NCBI RefSeq assembly: GCF_018617485.1
Contig: NZ_JACSKH010000001.1
Location: forward strand, 744,001-808,000
DNA length: 64,000 bases
Reading direction: 5' to 3'
DNA from: Exiguobacterium sp. s124
GTDB lineage: Bacteria > Bacillota > Bacilli > Exiguobacteriales > Exiguobacteriaceae
A model generated the notes under the pieces. It was given only the letters and a program-made list of their open reading frames with translations. It was not told the DNA's origin and did no database searches. Position numbers and translations under genes: made by a program. Position 1 is the first letter of the stretch, and every line of letters starts with the position of its first letter. Of the stretch, positions 35,140 through 44,731 are shown piece by piece.

Positions 35140-35507
35140 TTTCAATCCTTGACATTCTCGAATGTGCGAGACGTTCTTTTGCTTTTGTTCAAAAAGGGCT
35201 TCATGACCCAATTTGAGACAGAGATCTGAGATGAAAAATATTTAGTGACGCTATTTGCTCGTTCTTTCACAACAAGATGAATTCGATTTCATCATCGGAA
35301 AAGGTTTGTTTGGACCTCGATTTAAGCACAAATGTATTGTATTTGACGTCGATTAACGAAATACCTGCATGAATCAATCAATACTAGATATAGTGTTTCA
35401 CGAAATCGTGATGCGTGAATCGATTTGTCAAGGCTGGTATCCGAACAAAAAGTAAGGTAGATTGATGGAGTAGGACATGGATTTCAACGAAAAGAAGGGT
35501 TTAACAA
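35140..35507. other. Intergenic DNA before the yug-like block
   Basis: About 370 bases without a credible gene. It holds a short hairpin (TCTCG/CGAGA near 35156-35172), a TATAGT at 35389-35394 without a good -35, and a CACGA/TCGTG hairpin near 35399-35411. A 33-codon frame here is discussed under rejected items. Confidence 0.5.
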
Positions 35508-35738
35508 GTGCGTACAGAAAACATATTATTATCATGGGACCCGCTCGGTTATGGACCAGGTTCATACGGACCAGAGTTCGATGAGGTGATGATGGCATTA
35601 ACCTATGTCGAATCCGCGGAACAATTGACCGAGGTGATTCACCGTACGTTTCTTGAGGCGTTCGATGAGTGTCCACCTGAACAAGAGATCTTCAAGATGG
35701 CGCAGCGACTACTTGCGTCGTCATCTTGCCAACTATAA
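35508..35738 (+). CDS. yugE: DUF1871 family protein (YugE-like)
   Basis: A 76-residue protein of the DUF1871 family; the W-D-P-L-G-Y-G opening (residues 10-16) is its signature. Function is unknown. The start is a GTG at 35508 behind AGAAGGG. It opens a block (DUF1871, Nfu_N, glycosyltransferase, alaR, alaT, sidA-like, yugI) whose order follows the B. subtilis yugE-yugI region with insertions. Confidence 0.75.
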   Translation: MRTENILLSWDPLGYGPGSYGPEFDEVMMALTYVESAEQLTEVIHRTFLEAFDECPPEQEIFKMAQRLLASSSCQL

Positions 35739-35747
35739 GGAGGAATA

Positions 35748-35999
35748 ATGATGTTACGAATTGATCCAACACCAAACCCAAATGCGATGAAAGTTACACT
35801 TCCAGAAAACGTATTCGGCGCAAAGAGCCAAAGTGTGAAAGCGGGAGAAGCGACAGATCAGCCGCTACTTGCGAAACTTGTCGAGATTGAAGGCGTCGAG
35901 AGCGTATTCGCATACGGCGATTTCGTGACTGTTTCCAAAGAGAACGGTGTGAGCTGGGAAGCAATTCTTCCACAGGTCGAGACGGCATATCGCGGATGA
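35748..35999 (+). CDS. Nfu N-terminal domain protein
   Basis: An 83-residue stand-alone Nfu_N domain (D-P-T-P-N-P-N-A-M-K near the N-terminus is the hallmark). It lacks the C-X2-C cluster-binding domain, which is encoded separately as YutI at 1299 in this window; a split scaffold is possible but not shown. AAGGAGGA precedes ATGATG. The stop overlaps the next start (ATGA), indicating coupled translation. Confidence 0.85.
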   Translation: MMLRIDPTPNPNAMKVTLPENVFGAKSQSVKAGEATDQPLLAKLVEIEGVESVFAYGDFVTVSKENGVSWEAILPQVETAYRG

Positions 36000-36796
36000 A
36001 CCCGATTGTCACGATCGTCATCCCGGCTTACAAACGTGAGACGGAATTGACGGAGCTGCTCGAAAGCTTAACGGTCCAAACGTTTCAGCAGTTCGAAGTC
36101 TTGGTCATGAATAATGAAGGGCCGCCAAAACAGCATATTTTGGCGCCTTTTTTGAATCAATTGGATGTGCGTGTAGTTGAGGTCGGTGAGAACCACCATG
36201 TCCATGCGCGAAATCGTGGCGTTCTTGAAGCGAAAGGCGACGTCATCCTATTGCTAGATGACGATGATTTATTGATGCCAACGCATATCGAAGATGGTTT
36301 GCGTGACCTTCAAGAAGCAGATTTCGTCTATACAGATGCTGAGTTGTTCCGTTTTGAATGGAAAGAGGGTCGACGGACCGTGACTGACTGGGAACCATTC
36401 GCATATGACTTCGATCGTGTGCGGATGCGAAAAGACTCGACGTTCATTCCGTCCGGCACGATGTATCGAAAATCAATCCACGAGACAATCGGTCTCTTTG
36501 ATGAGGATGTCTACAATTATTGGGACTGGGATTTTTTCTTGAGGGTCATGGAGAAGTTCACCGTGTCCCATCCCGCTCGCGCGACGGTTCTCTATGCATT
36601 CAATGGGACAGACAACCTATCGGCAAAACAAGATGAGACGAGACGTCGTTACTTTGACCGTTTTTGTCAGAAGCATCGACTGACAGACATGGGAATGAAG
36701 AATTTCCATATGGTCCAAGAAGAGCGGCGTCCATATGTGAGACAAACAGAGAGAACGTTCACAGGCGAGTTACCTGGTCGGACGGAAGGAGATTAA
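35996..36796 (+). CDS. Family 2 glycosyltransferase
   Basis: A 266-residue GT-A-fold glycosyltransferase without membrane segments. The N-terminal nucleotide-binding strand I-V-I-P-A-Y-K and the D-D-D-D segment near residue 83 (metal-binding DXD equivalent) are visible; W-D-W-D near residue 179 resembles the acceptor-side ED/WD motif. Donor and acceptor are unknown. It overlaps the preceding gene by 4 bases and is followed at once by alaR. Confidence 0.85.
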   Translation: MNPIVTIVIPAYKRETELTELLESLTVQTFQQFEVLVMNNEGPPKQHILAPFLNQLDVRVVEVGENHHVHARNRGVLEAKGDVILLLDDDDLLMPTHIEDGLRDLQEADFVYTDAELFRFEWKEGRRTVTDWEPFAYDFDRVRMRKDSTFIPSGTMYRKSIHETIGLFDEDVYNYWDWDFFLRVMEKFTVSHPARATVLYAFNGTDNLSAKQDETRRRYFDRFCQKHRLTDMGMKNFHMVQEERRPYVRQTERTFTGELPGRTEGD

Positions 36797-36798
36797 GT

Positions 36799-37293
36799 AT
36801 GTATTCATCAAAAGAACTAGAACTATTAGAGCTGTTGGAAGAGAAGGGCTACCTAGAGACGAAACTGTTGGCTGATTTGTTGGCGCTCGATGAAGAGACG
36901 ATTGAGTCGATGCTCGAGAAGTTCAAACAAGACGGGATCTTACTTGGATTCCGAGCGATGGTCAATTGGCAAAAAATCAATCGGCACGATGTCACGGCAT
37001 TTATTGACGTCAAAGTTGCGCCGAAACGGGGGCGTGGATTCGACGACGTGGCCGAGCGTATTTATCGCTTCCCGGAAGTGACGGCCCTTTATTTGATGTC
37101 AGGTGCTTACGATCTCCAAGTCGTCATCCAGGCGAACTCGCTCCAAGACGTGGCTTCGTTCGTCTCTGACAAGTTGTCACCGCTTGACTCGGTCTTATCG
37201 ACGACGACACACTTTAAGTTGAAGACGTACAAGCACGACGGGATTTTGTTCACCCCACAAACTGAAGACAAACGGTTGAACATCACACCATGA
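36799..37293 (+). CDS. alaR: Lrp/AsnC-family regulator AlaR
   Basis: A 164-residue Lrp-type regulator: winged helix-turn-helix at about residues 5-60 and a RAM-like ligand domain at about 70-150. It directly precedes the aminotransferase gene with a 4-base overlap, the same pairing as B. subtilis alaR (yugG)-alaT (yugH), where AlaR activates alanine synthesis. The ATG at 36799 follows GGAAGGAG; the longer upstream frame lies inside the glycosyltransferase gene. Confidence 0.88.
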   Translation: MYSSKELELLELLEEKGYLETKLLADLLALDEETIESMLEKFKQDGILLGFRAMVNWQKINRHDVTAFIDVKVAPKRGRGFDDVAERIYRFPEVTALYLMSGAYDLQVVIQANSLQDVASFVSDKLSPLDSVLSTTTHFKLKTYKHDGILFTPQTEDKRLNITP

Positions 37294-38474
37294 AGTCATT
37301 ATCGAATCAAGTCGTCTCGATGAAACCATCAGGCATTCGTCGTTTCTTTGATTTGGCACAGACGATGGAAAACGTGGTCTCTCTCGGGGTGGGAGAACCG
37401 GATTTCATCACGCCATGGAACGTTCGAGAAGCAAGCTATGCCGCCCTTGAACAAGGGTATACAGCATACAGCGCCAATGCGGGACTCATCGAATTGCGAG
37501 AAGAAATTGCGATTTATATGAAAGAACGGTTCTCAGTCGAATACGATCCGACGACGGAATTGATTGTGACGACAGGTGCTTCACAAGCGCTCGATATCGC
37601 ATTCCGTTCCCTCTTGAACCCAGGGGATGAGGTCATCGTCGTCGAACCGGCCTTCGTATCATACGGTCCGCTCATCGAGATGGCAGGCGGGAAAGTCGTT
37701 CCTGTCGCTTGTCGCCCAGAAAATGGTTTTCGTCTCGACCGGGATGACGTTGAACGTGTCATCACCGAACGGACAAAGGCAATTCTTCTCTGCTTCCCAT
37801 CGAATCCGACGGGGGCGACGATGAACGGCGATGAGCTCGCTCAAATCGCAGAGCTCGCGACCAAATATGACCTTTGGGTCGTCAGTGACGAGATTTATGC
37901 GGAACTCTGCTATGACGAAGCATTTACAAGCTTTGCGACACTTCACGATATGCGGGACCGGACAATCGTCATCAACGGATTCTCGAAAGCGTTCGCGATG
38001 ACCGGATGGCGCCTCGGTTTCACCTGTGCGCCTGAAGTCGTGACGCGGGAAATGTTGAAGGTTCATCAATATGGGATGATGTGTGCACCGACGCTCGTTC
38101 AATTCGGTGGACTCGAGGCACTTCGTTCGCGTCATCAACATGTGCCGAACATGGTGAAGAGCTATCGTCAACGACGGAACTATTTCATCCAGGCGCTGAA
38201 TGAGGCCGGTCTTCCGACACACGTGCCGGGTGGTGCCTTCTACGCGTTCCCGTCGATTCGCCATACTGGATTGACGAGTGAGGAATTTGCGGAACGTCTC
38301 TTGCTTGAAGAGCGCGTCGCCGTCGTTCCAGGGAACGCCTTTGGTGAAAGCGGTGAAGGATTCGTTCGGGCGAGCTATGCGACATCGCTCGAGCAGTTGC
38401 AAGAAGCGATTCGTCGTATTCATCGATTTATGCAACAATTCGAAGTCGCAGCGGTCAAGGACTCTCATTCGTGA
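37290..38474 (+). CDS. alaT: PLP aminotransferase AlaT
   Basis: A 394-residue class I/II aminotransferase. K233 in N-G-F-S-K-A-F-A-M-T-G-W-R binds pyridoxal phosphate; N-P-T-G-A near residue 172 and R-A-S-Y-A near residue 362 are further family sites. Likely reaction: pyruvate plus glutamate to alanine plus 2-oxoglutarate, by analogy with B. subtilis AlaT. The start overlaps the alaR stop. A terminator stem covers the 3' end. Confidence 0.9.
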   Translation: MKSLSNQVVSMKPSGIRRFFDLAQTMENVVSLGVGEPDFITPWNVREASYAALEQGYTAYSANAGLIELREEIAIYMKERFSVEYDPTTELIVTTGASQALDIAFRSLLNPGDEVIVVEPAFVSYGPLIEMAGGKVVPVACRPENGFRLDRDDVERVITERTKAILLCFPSNPTGATMNGDELAQIAELATKYDLWVVSDEIYAELCYDEAFTSFATLHDMRDRTIVINGFSKAFAMTGWRLGFTCAPEVVTREMLKVHQYGMMCAPTLVQFGGLEALRSRHQHVPNMVKSYRQRRNYFIQALNEAGLPTHVPGGAFYAFPSIRHTGLTSEEFAERLLLEERVAVVPGNAFGESGEGFVRASYATSLEQLQEAIRRIHRFMQQFEVAAVKDSHS

Positions 38475-38483
38475 GAGTCTTTT
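38460..38483 (+). terminator. Terminator overlapping the alaT stop
   Basis: GACTCTCA pairs with TGAGAGTC around TTCG, followed by TTTT; the stop codon lies within the stem. Confidence 0.78.
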
Positions 38484-38532
38484 GGCGTTTTAGCGATATA
38501 ATGAAGGGGAAAAGACGGGCGAGGTGAAGAAG

Positions 38533-39777
38533 ATGAAACAAGTTGACTTTGTTGCAATCGGATGTGGGCCTTATAATCTTGGTTTAATGGCCCTTGCCGA
38601 AAAGACGACGTTACGTGGGATTTGCTTTGAAAAGCGAGAAGAAATGATGTGGCATGAAGGAATGCTCATCGAAGGGATGACGATGCAGACACATTACTTG
38701 CAAGATCTCGTCACGCTCGCGGATCCGACAAATCCATCGAGTTTTCTGAATTACTTGAATGAGACGGGGCGTATTCAGACGTTCATCACGCAAGAACAAG
38801 ATAAGATTCCTCGTACAGAGTACAATCGCTACTTGCGATGGGTGACCGAACGCTTATCGACCATCCACTTCGATCACGAAGTAACGGATGTGAAAGTCGA
38901 ACCAGATGGATTTCTCGTGACGATCGAATCGAATGGTGAAACGACTCACGTACGCGCGACGCACATCGTTCTTGGTACAGGGGCCGCACCGTTCGTACCA
39001 GACGGTTTTGAACAAGTCATCCATACGAGCGATTATTTGACATATCGAGACGTGCTTCGAGACCGATATCGTGTTGCGGTTGTCGGCAGTGGGCAAAGTG
39101 CGGCAGAGGTATTCCTTGATCTATTCCGTGAAGCGACGGATGAACAACGCGTTGATTGGATCACGCGTTCTGATCATTTCGAGTCACTTGAGGCAGGGAA
39201 GCTCGGGGACGAGATTTTTAGTGTGGACTATGTCGAATATTTTCATGGTCTGTCGTACGCATCGCGTCAGGAATTACTTCAGACATTTGAACGTTTCCGC
39301 CACGGTGTCAACCCGGAAACGATGACGGCGATTTATGAGGCGCTCTATCATCGAACCGCAGAAGGTGAACCGAAGCGAGCAGAGATGCTAACGCAAGTCG
39401 AAGTAGAATCCATTTCCTATGATTGGTTGAAGCATCACTTGAAGGGGACACAACGATATACAGGAGAAGTGGTTGAGAAGGAGTATGACCTTGTTGTCGT
39501 GGCAACGGGATACCGTCCAGTGATTCCGACTTGGGTCGAGAAGCTCCCGATTGTATGGGAAGCAGATGGCGAGTGGGCTGTTCATGATACGTACGAGGTG
39601 GTCATGAGCGAGTCGTTGAAGGGAAAATTGTTCACGCATACGAATTTGGAACATTCCCATGGACCCGCTGCGACGAATCTAGGGATGGCCGTATACCGAA
39701 ATGCGGTGATGTTGAACGAGATGGCCGGGGAAACGGTCTATCCGATTCGCCATCAAAAGCCGTTCACGACATTTTGA
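38533..39777 (+). CDS. SidA/IucD-type lysine/ornithine N-monooxygenase-like flavoprotein
   Basis: A 414-residue flavoprotein monooxygenase of the SidA/IucD/PvdA family: FAD motif A-I-G-C-G-P-Y-N-L-G (residues about 8-17), substrate-side H-Y-L-Q-D-L-V near residue 58, NADPH motif V-V-G-S-G-Q-S-A-A near residue 188, and the A-T-G-Y motif near residue 328. Relatives hydroxylate the side-chain nitrogen of lysine or ornithine for siderophores. No siderophore synthetase is nearby, so the product's fate is unknown. The ATG at 38533 follows GAGGTG. Confidence 0.85.
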   Translation: MKQVDFVAIGCGPYNLGLMALAEKTTLRGICFEKREEMMWHEGMLIEGMTMQTHYLQDLVTLADPTNPSSFLNYLNETGRIQTFITQEQDKIPRTEYNRYLRWVTERLSTIHFDHEVTDVKVEPDGFLVTIESNGETTHVRATHIVLGTGAAPFVPDGFEQVIHTSDYLTYRDVLRDRYRVAVVGSGQSAAEVFLDLFREATDEQRVDWITRSDHFESLEAGKLGDEIFSVDYVEYFHGLSYASRQELLQTFERFRHGVNPETMTAIYEALYHRTAEGEPKRAEMLTQVEVESISYDWLKHHLKGTQRYTGEVVEKEYDLVVVATGYRPVIPTWVEKLPIVWEADGEWAVHDTYEVVMSESLKGKLFTHTNLEHSHGPAATNLGMAVYRNAVMLNEMAGETVYPIRHQKPFTTF

Positions 39778-39788
39778 ACAAAAAAAGG

Positions 39789-39807
39789 GCTAGGCGAGTC
39801 GCCTAGC
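39789..39807. repeat. Perfect hairpin after the monooxygenase gene
   Basis: GCTAGGCGAGTCGCCTAGC folds as a near-perfect stem with an A-run on its left and no T-run on its right. It may be a weak terminator for the monooxygenase gene or an RNA 3' end. Confidence 0.4.
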
Positions 39808-39974
39808 GGAATCAGGGGGGAATACTTGAAGTCTTGCTTGATTTGTATTTACCCCGCACTTCGACTTTAAAACATGACAACACGTCTAAAATAATCTTTT
39901 TTACTAATTTGTACACTTTATCGAAAAAAGTATGTTATAGTAAGTTGATGAATTTAGCATAGGAGTTGTTTGTA

Positions 39975-40367
39975 ATGGCAAAATACGAAAAAGATCAAGT
40001 ATTAACAGGTAAAGTAACAGGAATTCAACCTTTCGGTGCTTTCGTAGCACTCGATGACGAGACTCAAGGTCTTGTACACATTTCAGAAATCTCACACGAC
40101 TACGTAAAAGACGTAAACGATTACGTTCAAGTTGGTCAAGAAGTTGAAGTGAAAATCCTTGAAGTGGACGAAGCTTCTAAAAAGATCAAGCTTTCAATGA
40201 AAGCGACTCAAGAAGCTCCAAAACGCGAGAAGTCTGCGAAGCCAGCTCGTCGTGCGCCACGCCGCAACGAAGCATCTTCAAACTTCAAGCAAGAAGAAGC
40301 TCCAGGATTCACAGTCCTCAAAGACAAACTTGAAGACTGGATCAAAAACACAAACTTCAAGAAGTAA
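39975..40367 (+). CDS. yugI: S1-domain RNA-binding protein YugI (general stress protein 13)
   Basis: A 130-residue protein with an S1 RNA-binding domain at residues about 5-75 (V-T-G-I-Q-P-F-G-A-F-V and G-L-V-H-I-S-E) and a basic Ala/Arg/Lys linker before a short C-terminal segment. B. subtilis YugI (GSP13) is the likely counterpart and associates with ribosomes. The ATG at 39975 follows TAGGAG. It precedes a good terminator. Confidence 0.9.
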   Translation: MAKYEKDQVLTGKVTGIQPFGAFVALDDETQGLVHISEISHDYVKDVNDYVQVGQEVEVKILEVDEASKKIKLSMKATQEAPKREKSAKPARRAPRRNEASSNFKQEEAPGFTVLKDKLEDWIKNTNFKK

Positions 40368-40374
40368 GTGTTCG

Positions 40375-40407
40375 AAGGTGACCCGTTCTAAACGGGTCAC
40401 CTTTTTT
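40375..40407 (+). terminator. Terminator after yugI
   Basis: AAGGTGACCCGTT pairs with AACGGGTCACCTT over a 3-base loop, followed by T. Confidence 0.92.
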
Positions 40408-40468
40408 GTATTTTACAGGAATCGGCGGACCGTATGACGAAACTGTAAACCGAACAGGAGGAGATCAT

Positions 40469-41461
40469 ATGAAGATTGGCATCATCGGGACGGGCGGGAT
40501 TGCGACGAGTGCGCACATTCCGAATTATGTAAAAGCAGGAATGGATGTGGTAGCGGTCATGAACCGGACACGGTCGAACGGGGAACGTGTCGCACGGGAG
40601 TTTGGGATCCCGAACGTCTATGAGACGGTCGAGGAGATGCTTTCAAAGGAACAGCTCGATGCCGTCAGCATCTGTACACCGAACGCCTTACATAAAGAAC
40701 AGGTGATTCTAGCACTTGAAGCAGGATGTCACGTCCTCTGTGAGAAACCACCAGGCATCTCAGAGAGCGAAGCAATCGAGATGTTAGAAGCTGCGAAACG
40801 AGCCGAAAAAACGCTCCACTATGGATTCCATTATCGTCACCGCGCCGATACGGTTCTCTTAAAGCGAATGATTGATGCGGGAGAACTTGGGGACATCTAT
40901 GCGGCCACGGCACTTGCGCTACGTCGTCGCGGCATTCCAGGATGGGGTGTGTTCACGAACAAGGAGCTTCAGGGCGGAGGGGCGCTACTCGATATCGGTG
41001 TTCATATGTTAGACCTTGCACTCTACTTGATGGATTATCCTGAACCAGAAGCGGTCGTCGGTCATGTCGGACAATATTTAGGGAACCGTCCGGGTGTTGG
41101 TTTGATGGGCGAATGGGACCATGAATCGTTATCGGTCGAAGATACGGCAAGGGCGATGATCACGTTCGAGACGGGAGCGTCCTTGGTGCTCGATGTCAGC
41201 TACATGGCCAATGTAGAGGCGGAAGACACGATGCGGGTCGAGTGCCGTGGGACGAACGCTGGGGCAAGTCTGTTTCCACTCACCCTTCATACCGAAAAAT
41301 ATGGGGCGCTGTTTGACGAGCGGCCTGCTTATTTGACGGAGCATAATCCATACGAACGTAAAATTCAGCTGTTTCTCGAAGCATGCCGAGAGAAACCGAA
41401 GTACCGCCAAGCAGAGGAAGCGGTCATTCTTCATCGCATCATCGATCGGATATACGCGTAA
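40469..41461 (+). CDS. Gfo/Idh/MocA-family oxidoreductase
   Basis: A 330-residue NAD(P)-dependent oxidoreductase. The N-terminal Rossmann motif G-I-I-G-T-G-G-I-A (residues about 4-12) and the E-K-P-P-G near residue 92, whose lysine is the catalytic base, are visible; G-V-H-M-L-D-L near residue 176 holds the family's catalytic histidine. Substrates in this family are sugars, inositols and related polyols; none is indicated by the neighbours. GGAGGAG precedes the ATG at 40469. Confidence 0.9.
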   Translation: MKIGIIGTGGIATSAHIPNYVKAGMDVVAVMNRTRSNGERVAREFGIPNVYETVEEMLSKEQLDAVSICTPNALHKEQVILALEAGCHVLCEKPPGISESEAIEMLEAAKRAEKTLHYGFHYRHRADTVLLKRMIDAGELGDIYAATALALRRRGIPGWGVFTNKELQGGGALLDIGVHMLDLALYLMDYPEPEAVVGHVGQYLGNRPGVGLMGEWDHESLSVEDTARAMITFETGASLVLDVSYMANVEAEDTMRVECRGTNAGASLFPLTLHTEKYGALFDERPAYLTEHNPYERKIQLFLEACREKPKYRQAEEAVILHRIIDRIYA

Positions 41462-41535
41462 GCACGATACTTTTCATTCTTTGAAAACAGGGTATATAGT
41501 GTAGGTGTTACATATTTCTATGAGGAGGATGAATC

Positions 41536-42699
41536 ATGCACAACTTTGAATACAAAAACCCGACAAAACTGATTTTTGGTACACATCAGGTTGATAAATT
41601 AGCTGGGGAACTCGATGCGCTCGACGCGAAGAAAGTGATGCTCGTCTATGGTGGCGGAAGCATCAAAAAGAATGGGACGTACGACGAAGTCGTGGCTGAG
41701 CTAGACAAGGCTGGCATCTCATACGTTGATTTTTCAGGCGTTGAACCGAACCCACGCATCGAGACGGTACGTCGTGCAGTCAAATTTGCACGCGAAGAAA
41801 ACGTCGATGCGTTGCTTGCGGTCGGTGGAGGGTCAGTCATCGACTGTACGAAACTGATTTCAGCGGCTATTCCGTATGATGGGGATGCTTGGGACATCGT
41901 TCTCCGTGAACACATCCCGACAGAGGCAGTACCATTCGGGACGGTCCTCACACTCGCGGCAACTGGTTCAGAAATGAACTCAGGGTCTGTCATCACGAAC
42001 TGGGAGACACAAGAAAAGTTCGGTTGGGGTCACCCACTCGTCTTCCCAACATTCTCAATCCTTGATCCACGTTATACAGTCTCGGTTCCAAAAGACCAGA
42101 CAATTTACGGGATTGTCGATATGATGAGCCACTGTTTCGAACAATACTTCCACCCGAACCATGCACCGGTACAAGAGCGCATGACAGAAGGTGTGTTAAA
42201 AGCGGTCGTTGAATCGGCACCGAAACTCGTGAACGATTTGGAAAACGTAGACCTTCGCGCCATCATCTTATTCTCGGGTACGATGGCATTGAATGGTGTC
42301 CTTCAGATGGGTGCTGCTGGTGACTGGGCATCGCATAACATTGAACACGCAGTGTCTGCTGTCCATGACATCCCGCACGCAGGAGGTCTCGCAATCCTCT
42401 TCCCACGTTGGATGGAGCACGTATTGGACGAAGACAATGCCGCACGTTTCGCTCGACTCGGTACAGAAGTATTCGATGTGGAGCCAGGCGAAAACGACTT
42501 GGAGACTGGGAAGCGTACAATCGAAGCGATTCGTGCATTCTTCGACCAACTCGGCGCACCAAACTCACTACGCGACTACGATATTGATGAATCGACGTTC
42601 GACGCGATTCTTGATTCAGCGATGAAACGAGGCGCGTTCGGCCGTTTCCGTACACTCGAACGGGAAGATGTCGCTCACATTCTTGAATTGAGTAAATAA
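41536..42699 (+). CDS. yugJ: Iron-containing alcohol dehydrogenase (YugJ/BDH-like)
   Basis: A 387-residue group III alcohol dehydrogenase resembling B. subtilis YugJ/YugK and clostridial butanol dehydrogenases. The NAD(P)-binding G-G-G-S-I/V-I-D segment (about residues 96-103) and the metal ligands (D near 195, H in M-S-H-C-F, H in H-D-I-P-H-A-G and later H) are visible. It reduces aldehydes with NAD(P)H. It lies between the Gfo/Idh gene and pgi, the order seen around yugJ-yugL. Confidence 0.9.
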   Translation: MHNFEYKNPTKLIFGTHQVDKLAGELDALDAKKVMLVYGGGSIKKNGTYDEVVAELDKAGISYVDFSGVEPNPRIETVRRAVKFAREENVDALLAVGGGSVIDCTKLISAAIPYDGDAWDIVLREHIPTEAVPFGTVLTLAATGSEMNSGSVITNWETQEKFGWGHPLVFPTFSILDPRYTVSVPKDQTIYGIVDMMSHCFEQYFHPNHAPVQERMTEGVLKAVVESAPKLVNDLENVDLRAIILFSGTMALNGVLQMGAAGDWASHNIEHAVSAVHDIPHAGGLAILFPRWMEHVLDEDNAARFARLGTEVFDVEPGENDLETGKRTIEAIRAFFDQLGAPNSLRDYDIDESTFDAILDSAMKRGAFGRFRTLEREDVAHILELSK

Positions 42700-42805
42700 G
42701 GCGAATTCTTGCCTATTTTGCAATAATGATTGAACGAATCTAGCGTTTCCGTTTATGATGGGTCATGTATGGCTCTTTTACGAGCGATTTAAAGGAGGAA
42801 ATGAC

Positions 42806-44158
42806 ATGTCAACTGTACGTTTCGATTATTCAAACGCGCTCTCATTCGTAGGGAAGCACGAAATCGACCAAATGCAAGAAACGGTAAAAACTCTCCACTC
42901 GGTGATTCATGAGCGGAGCGGAGCCGGAAGTGATTTTCTTGGGTGGGTCGACCTTCCGACCGAATACGATCAAGATGAGTTCGCACGAATCAAAGCTGCG
43001 GCGGAACGAATTCGCGAGAATTCAGACGTTCTCGTCGTCGTCGGAATCGGAGGATCATACCTCGGTGCCCGTGCAGCGATCGAAATGCTTCAACATTCGT
43101 TCTTCAACGTATTGTCAAAAGAAGAGCGTAAGGCACCACAAGTATTCTATGCGGGCCACAATATCTCTTCAACGTATATGAGAGAGTTGCTTCAAGTGCT
43201 TGAAGGAAAAGAAGTCTCAATCAACGTCATCTCGAAATCAGGAACGACGACTGAACCTGCGATTGCATTCCGTGTCCTCAAGCAGTTCATGGAAGACAAG
43301 TACGGTCAAGATGGAGCACGTGAGCGTATCTACGCGACGACAGACCGTGCCCGTGGTGCACTCAAGACGCTCGCGGACGCAGAAGGATACGAGACATTCG
43401 TTATCCCAGATGATGTCGGTGGACGTTTCTCTGTCCTCACTCCAGTCGGACTTCTTCCGATTGCAGCTGCAGGGATCGATATCGATGCTTTGATGGAAGG
43501 TGCACGCGACGCGCAAAATGCTTACAGCTCACCAGAGTTGGCTGAGAACGAAGCATATCAATATGCGGTCGTCCGTAACGCCCTTTACGCAAAAGGCAAA
43601 TCGATCGAGATGCTCGTCAACTACGAGCCAGCTCTTCATTATGTGTCAGAGTGGTGGAAACAGCTTTACGGTGAATCAGAAGGGAAAGACAACAAAGGGA
43701 TTTTCCCCGCGGCTGTCGACTTCTCGACAGACCTCCACTCGATGGGACAATATATCCAAGAAGGTCGTCGTGACTTGTTCGAGACGGTCATCCGTGTGAA
43801 AGAAGTCCGTCATTCGATGAACGTTCCAGAAGACGCTCAAGATTTAGACGGTTTGAACTTCCTCGCAGGCGAAACGATTCAGTTCGTGAACGACAAGGCG
43901 ACAGAAGGAACGCTTCTCGCGCATACTGACGGCGATGTACCGAACTTGGTCGTCGAATTGCCGGAAATGACACCGTATCACCTCGGCTACTTGTTCTACT
44001 TCTTCGAAAAAGCATGTGCGATGAGCGGATACATTCTCGGAGTGAACCCGTTCAACCAGCCAGGCGTCGAAGCTTACAAAGCGAACATGTTCGCGTTACT
44101 CGGTAAACCGGGTTATGAAGAACAAAAAGCAGAGCTTGAAAAACGCTTGAATCAATAA
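42806..44158 (+). CDS. pgi: Glucose-6-phosphate isomerase
   Basis: A 450-residue Pgi, exactly the B. subtilis length, interconverting glucose 6-phosphate and fructose 6-phosphate. Family signatures: S-K-S-G-T-T-T-E-P phosphate loop (about residue 138), V-G-G-R-F-S-V-L and G-E-S-E-G-K-D with the catalytic glutamate near residue 290. The ATG at 42806 follows AAAGGAGG. A strong terminator follows. Confidence 0.97.
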   Translation: MSTVRFDYSNALSFVGKHEIDQMQETVKTLHSVIHERSGAGSDFLGWVDLPTEYDQDEFARIKAAAERIRENSDVLVVVGIGGSYLGARAAIEMLQHSFFNVLSKEERKAPQVFYAGHNISSTYMRELLQVLEGKEVSINVISKSGTTTEPAIAFRVLKQFMEDKYGQDGARERIYATTDRARGALKTLADAEGYETFVIPDDVGGRFSVLTPVGLLPIAAAGIDIDALMEGARDAQNAYSSPELAENEAYQYAVVRNALYAKGKSIEMLVNYEPALHYVSEWWKQLYGESEGKDNKGIFPAAVDFSTDLHSMGQYIQEGRRDLFETVIRVKEVRHSMNVPEDAQDLDGLNFLAGETIQFVNDKATEGTLLAHTDGDVPNLVVELPEMTPYHLGYLFYFFEKACAMSGYILGVNPFNQPGVEAYKANMFALLGKPGYEEQKAELEKRLNQ

Positions 44159-44165
44159 GAAAACG

Positions 44166-44195
44166 AATCGGTCCGCGCGTCGGACCGATTTTTTT
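44166..44195 (+). terminator. Terminator after pgi
   Basis: AATCGGTCCG pairs with CGGACCGATT over CGCGT, followed by T. Confidence 0.92.
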
Positions 44196-44257
44196 GTTTG
44201 AAACTGGGTGAAGACAAGGTAAAGTGAGAGTAGACATGGGAAAGAAAGGGATGGACT

Positions 44258-44731
44258 ATGAAGACATTCAAGGACTACTATCATAATCAAGTCGAGTTAA
44301 GCTTCACCCATTATCCGTTCTCAGACACACCGCTCCACGTCTGGGTCGTCGCCCGCTTTGAAGACAAATGGGTATTGACGAAGCATAAACAACGGGGACT
44401 CGAGTTTCCAGGTGGGAAAGTCGAACCGGGAGAACACGAGGATGATGCCGCCATTCGGGAAGTCTATGAAGAGACCGGTGGAATCGTCAAAACGTTACGG
44501 TATCTAGGTCAGTATCGTGTGCTAGGTCGTGGTGACACGGTCATCAAAAACATTTACTTTGCGGAGATTGAGCGATTCGAGGATCATCCTGCCATTGATG
44601 AGACAGATGGGGCTGTCTTGATCGATGCCTTGCCGGACAATTTATTGCGCAATCCACGCTATAGCTTCATGATGAAAGATCGTGTCCTACCAGAAACGAT
44701 GAGGGTTCTATATGATCAGAAATTGGTTTGA
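44258..44731 (+). CDS. ytkD: Nudix hydrolase YtkD
   Basis: A 157-residue Nudix enzyme matching B. subtilis YtkD in length and motifs. The Nudix box spans about residues 49-71 (G-G-K-V-E-P-G-E ... R-E-V-Y-E-E-T-G-G). The family member hydrolyses oxidised purine nucleotides and can trim RNA 5' ends. The start overlaps nothing upstream; its 3' end overlaps the next gene by 20 bases, so the pair is co-translated. Confidence 0.9.
   Translation: MKTFKDYYHNQVELSFTHYPFSDTPLHVWVVARFEDKWVLTKHKQRGLEFPGGKVEPGEHEDDAAIREVYEETGGIVKTLRYLGQYRVLGRGDTVIKNIYFAEIERFEDHPAIDETDGAVLIDALPDNLLRNPRYSFMMKDRVLPETMRVLYDQKLV

Noticed and set aside
35250-35360. A 33-codon frame with protein-like reading F-I-I-G-K-G-L-F-G-P
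   Set aside because: No start codon context or ribosome site, very short, and stops on both sides. It may be a gene remnant, but there is not enough to call it.
39789-39807. Standard rho-independent terminator after the monooxygenase gene
   Set aside because: The hairpin is good but no T-run follows; the A-run on its left would suit the other strand, where no gene ends.
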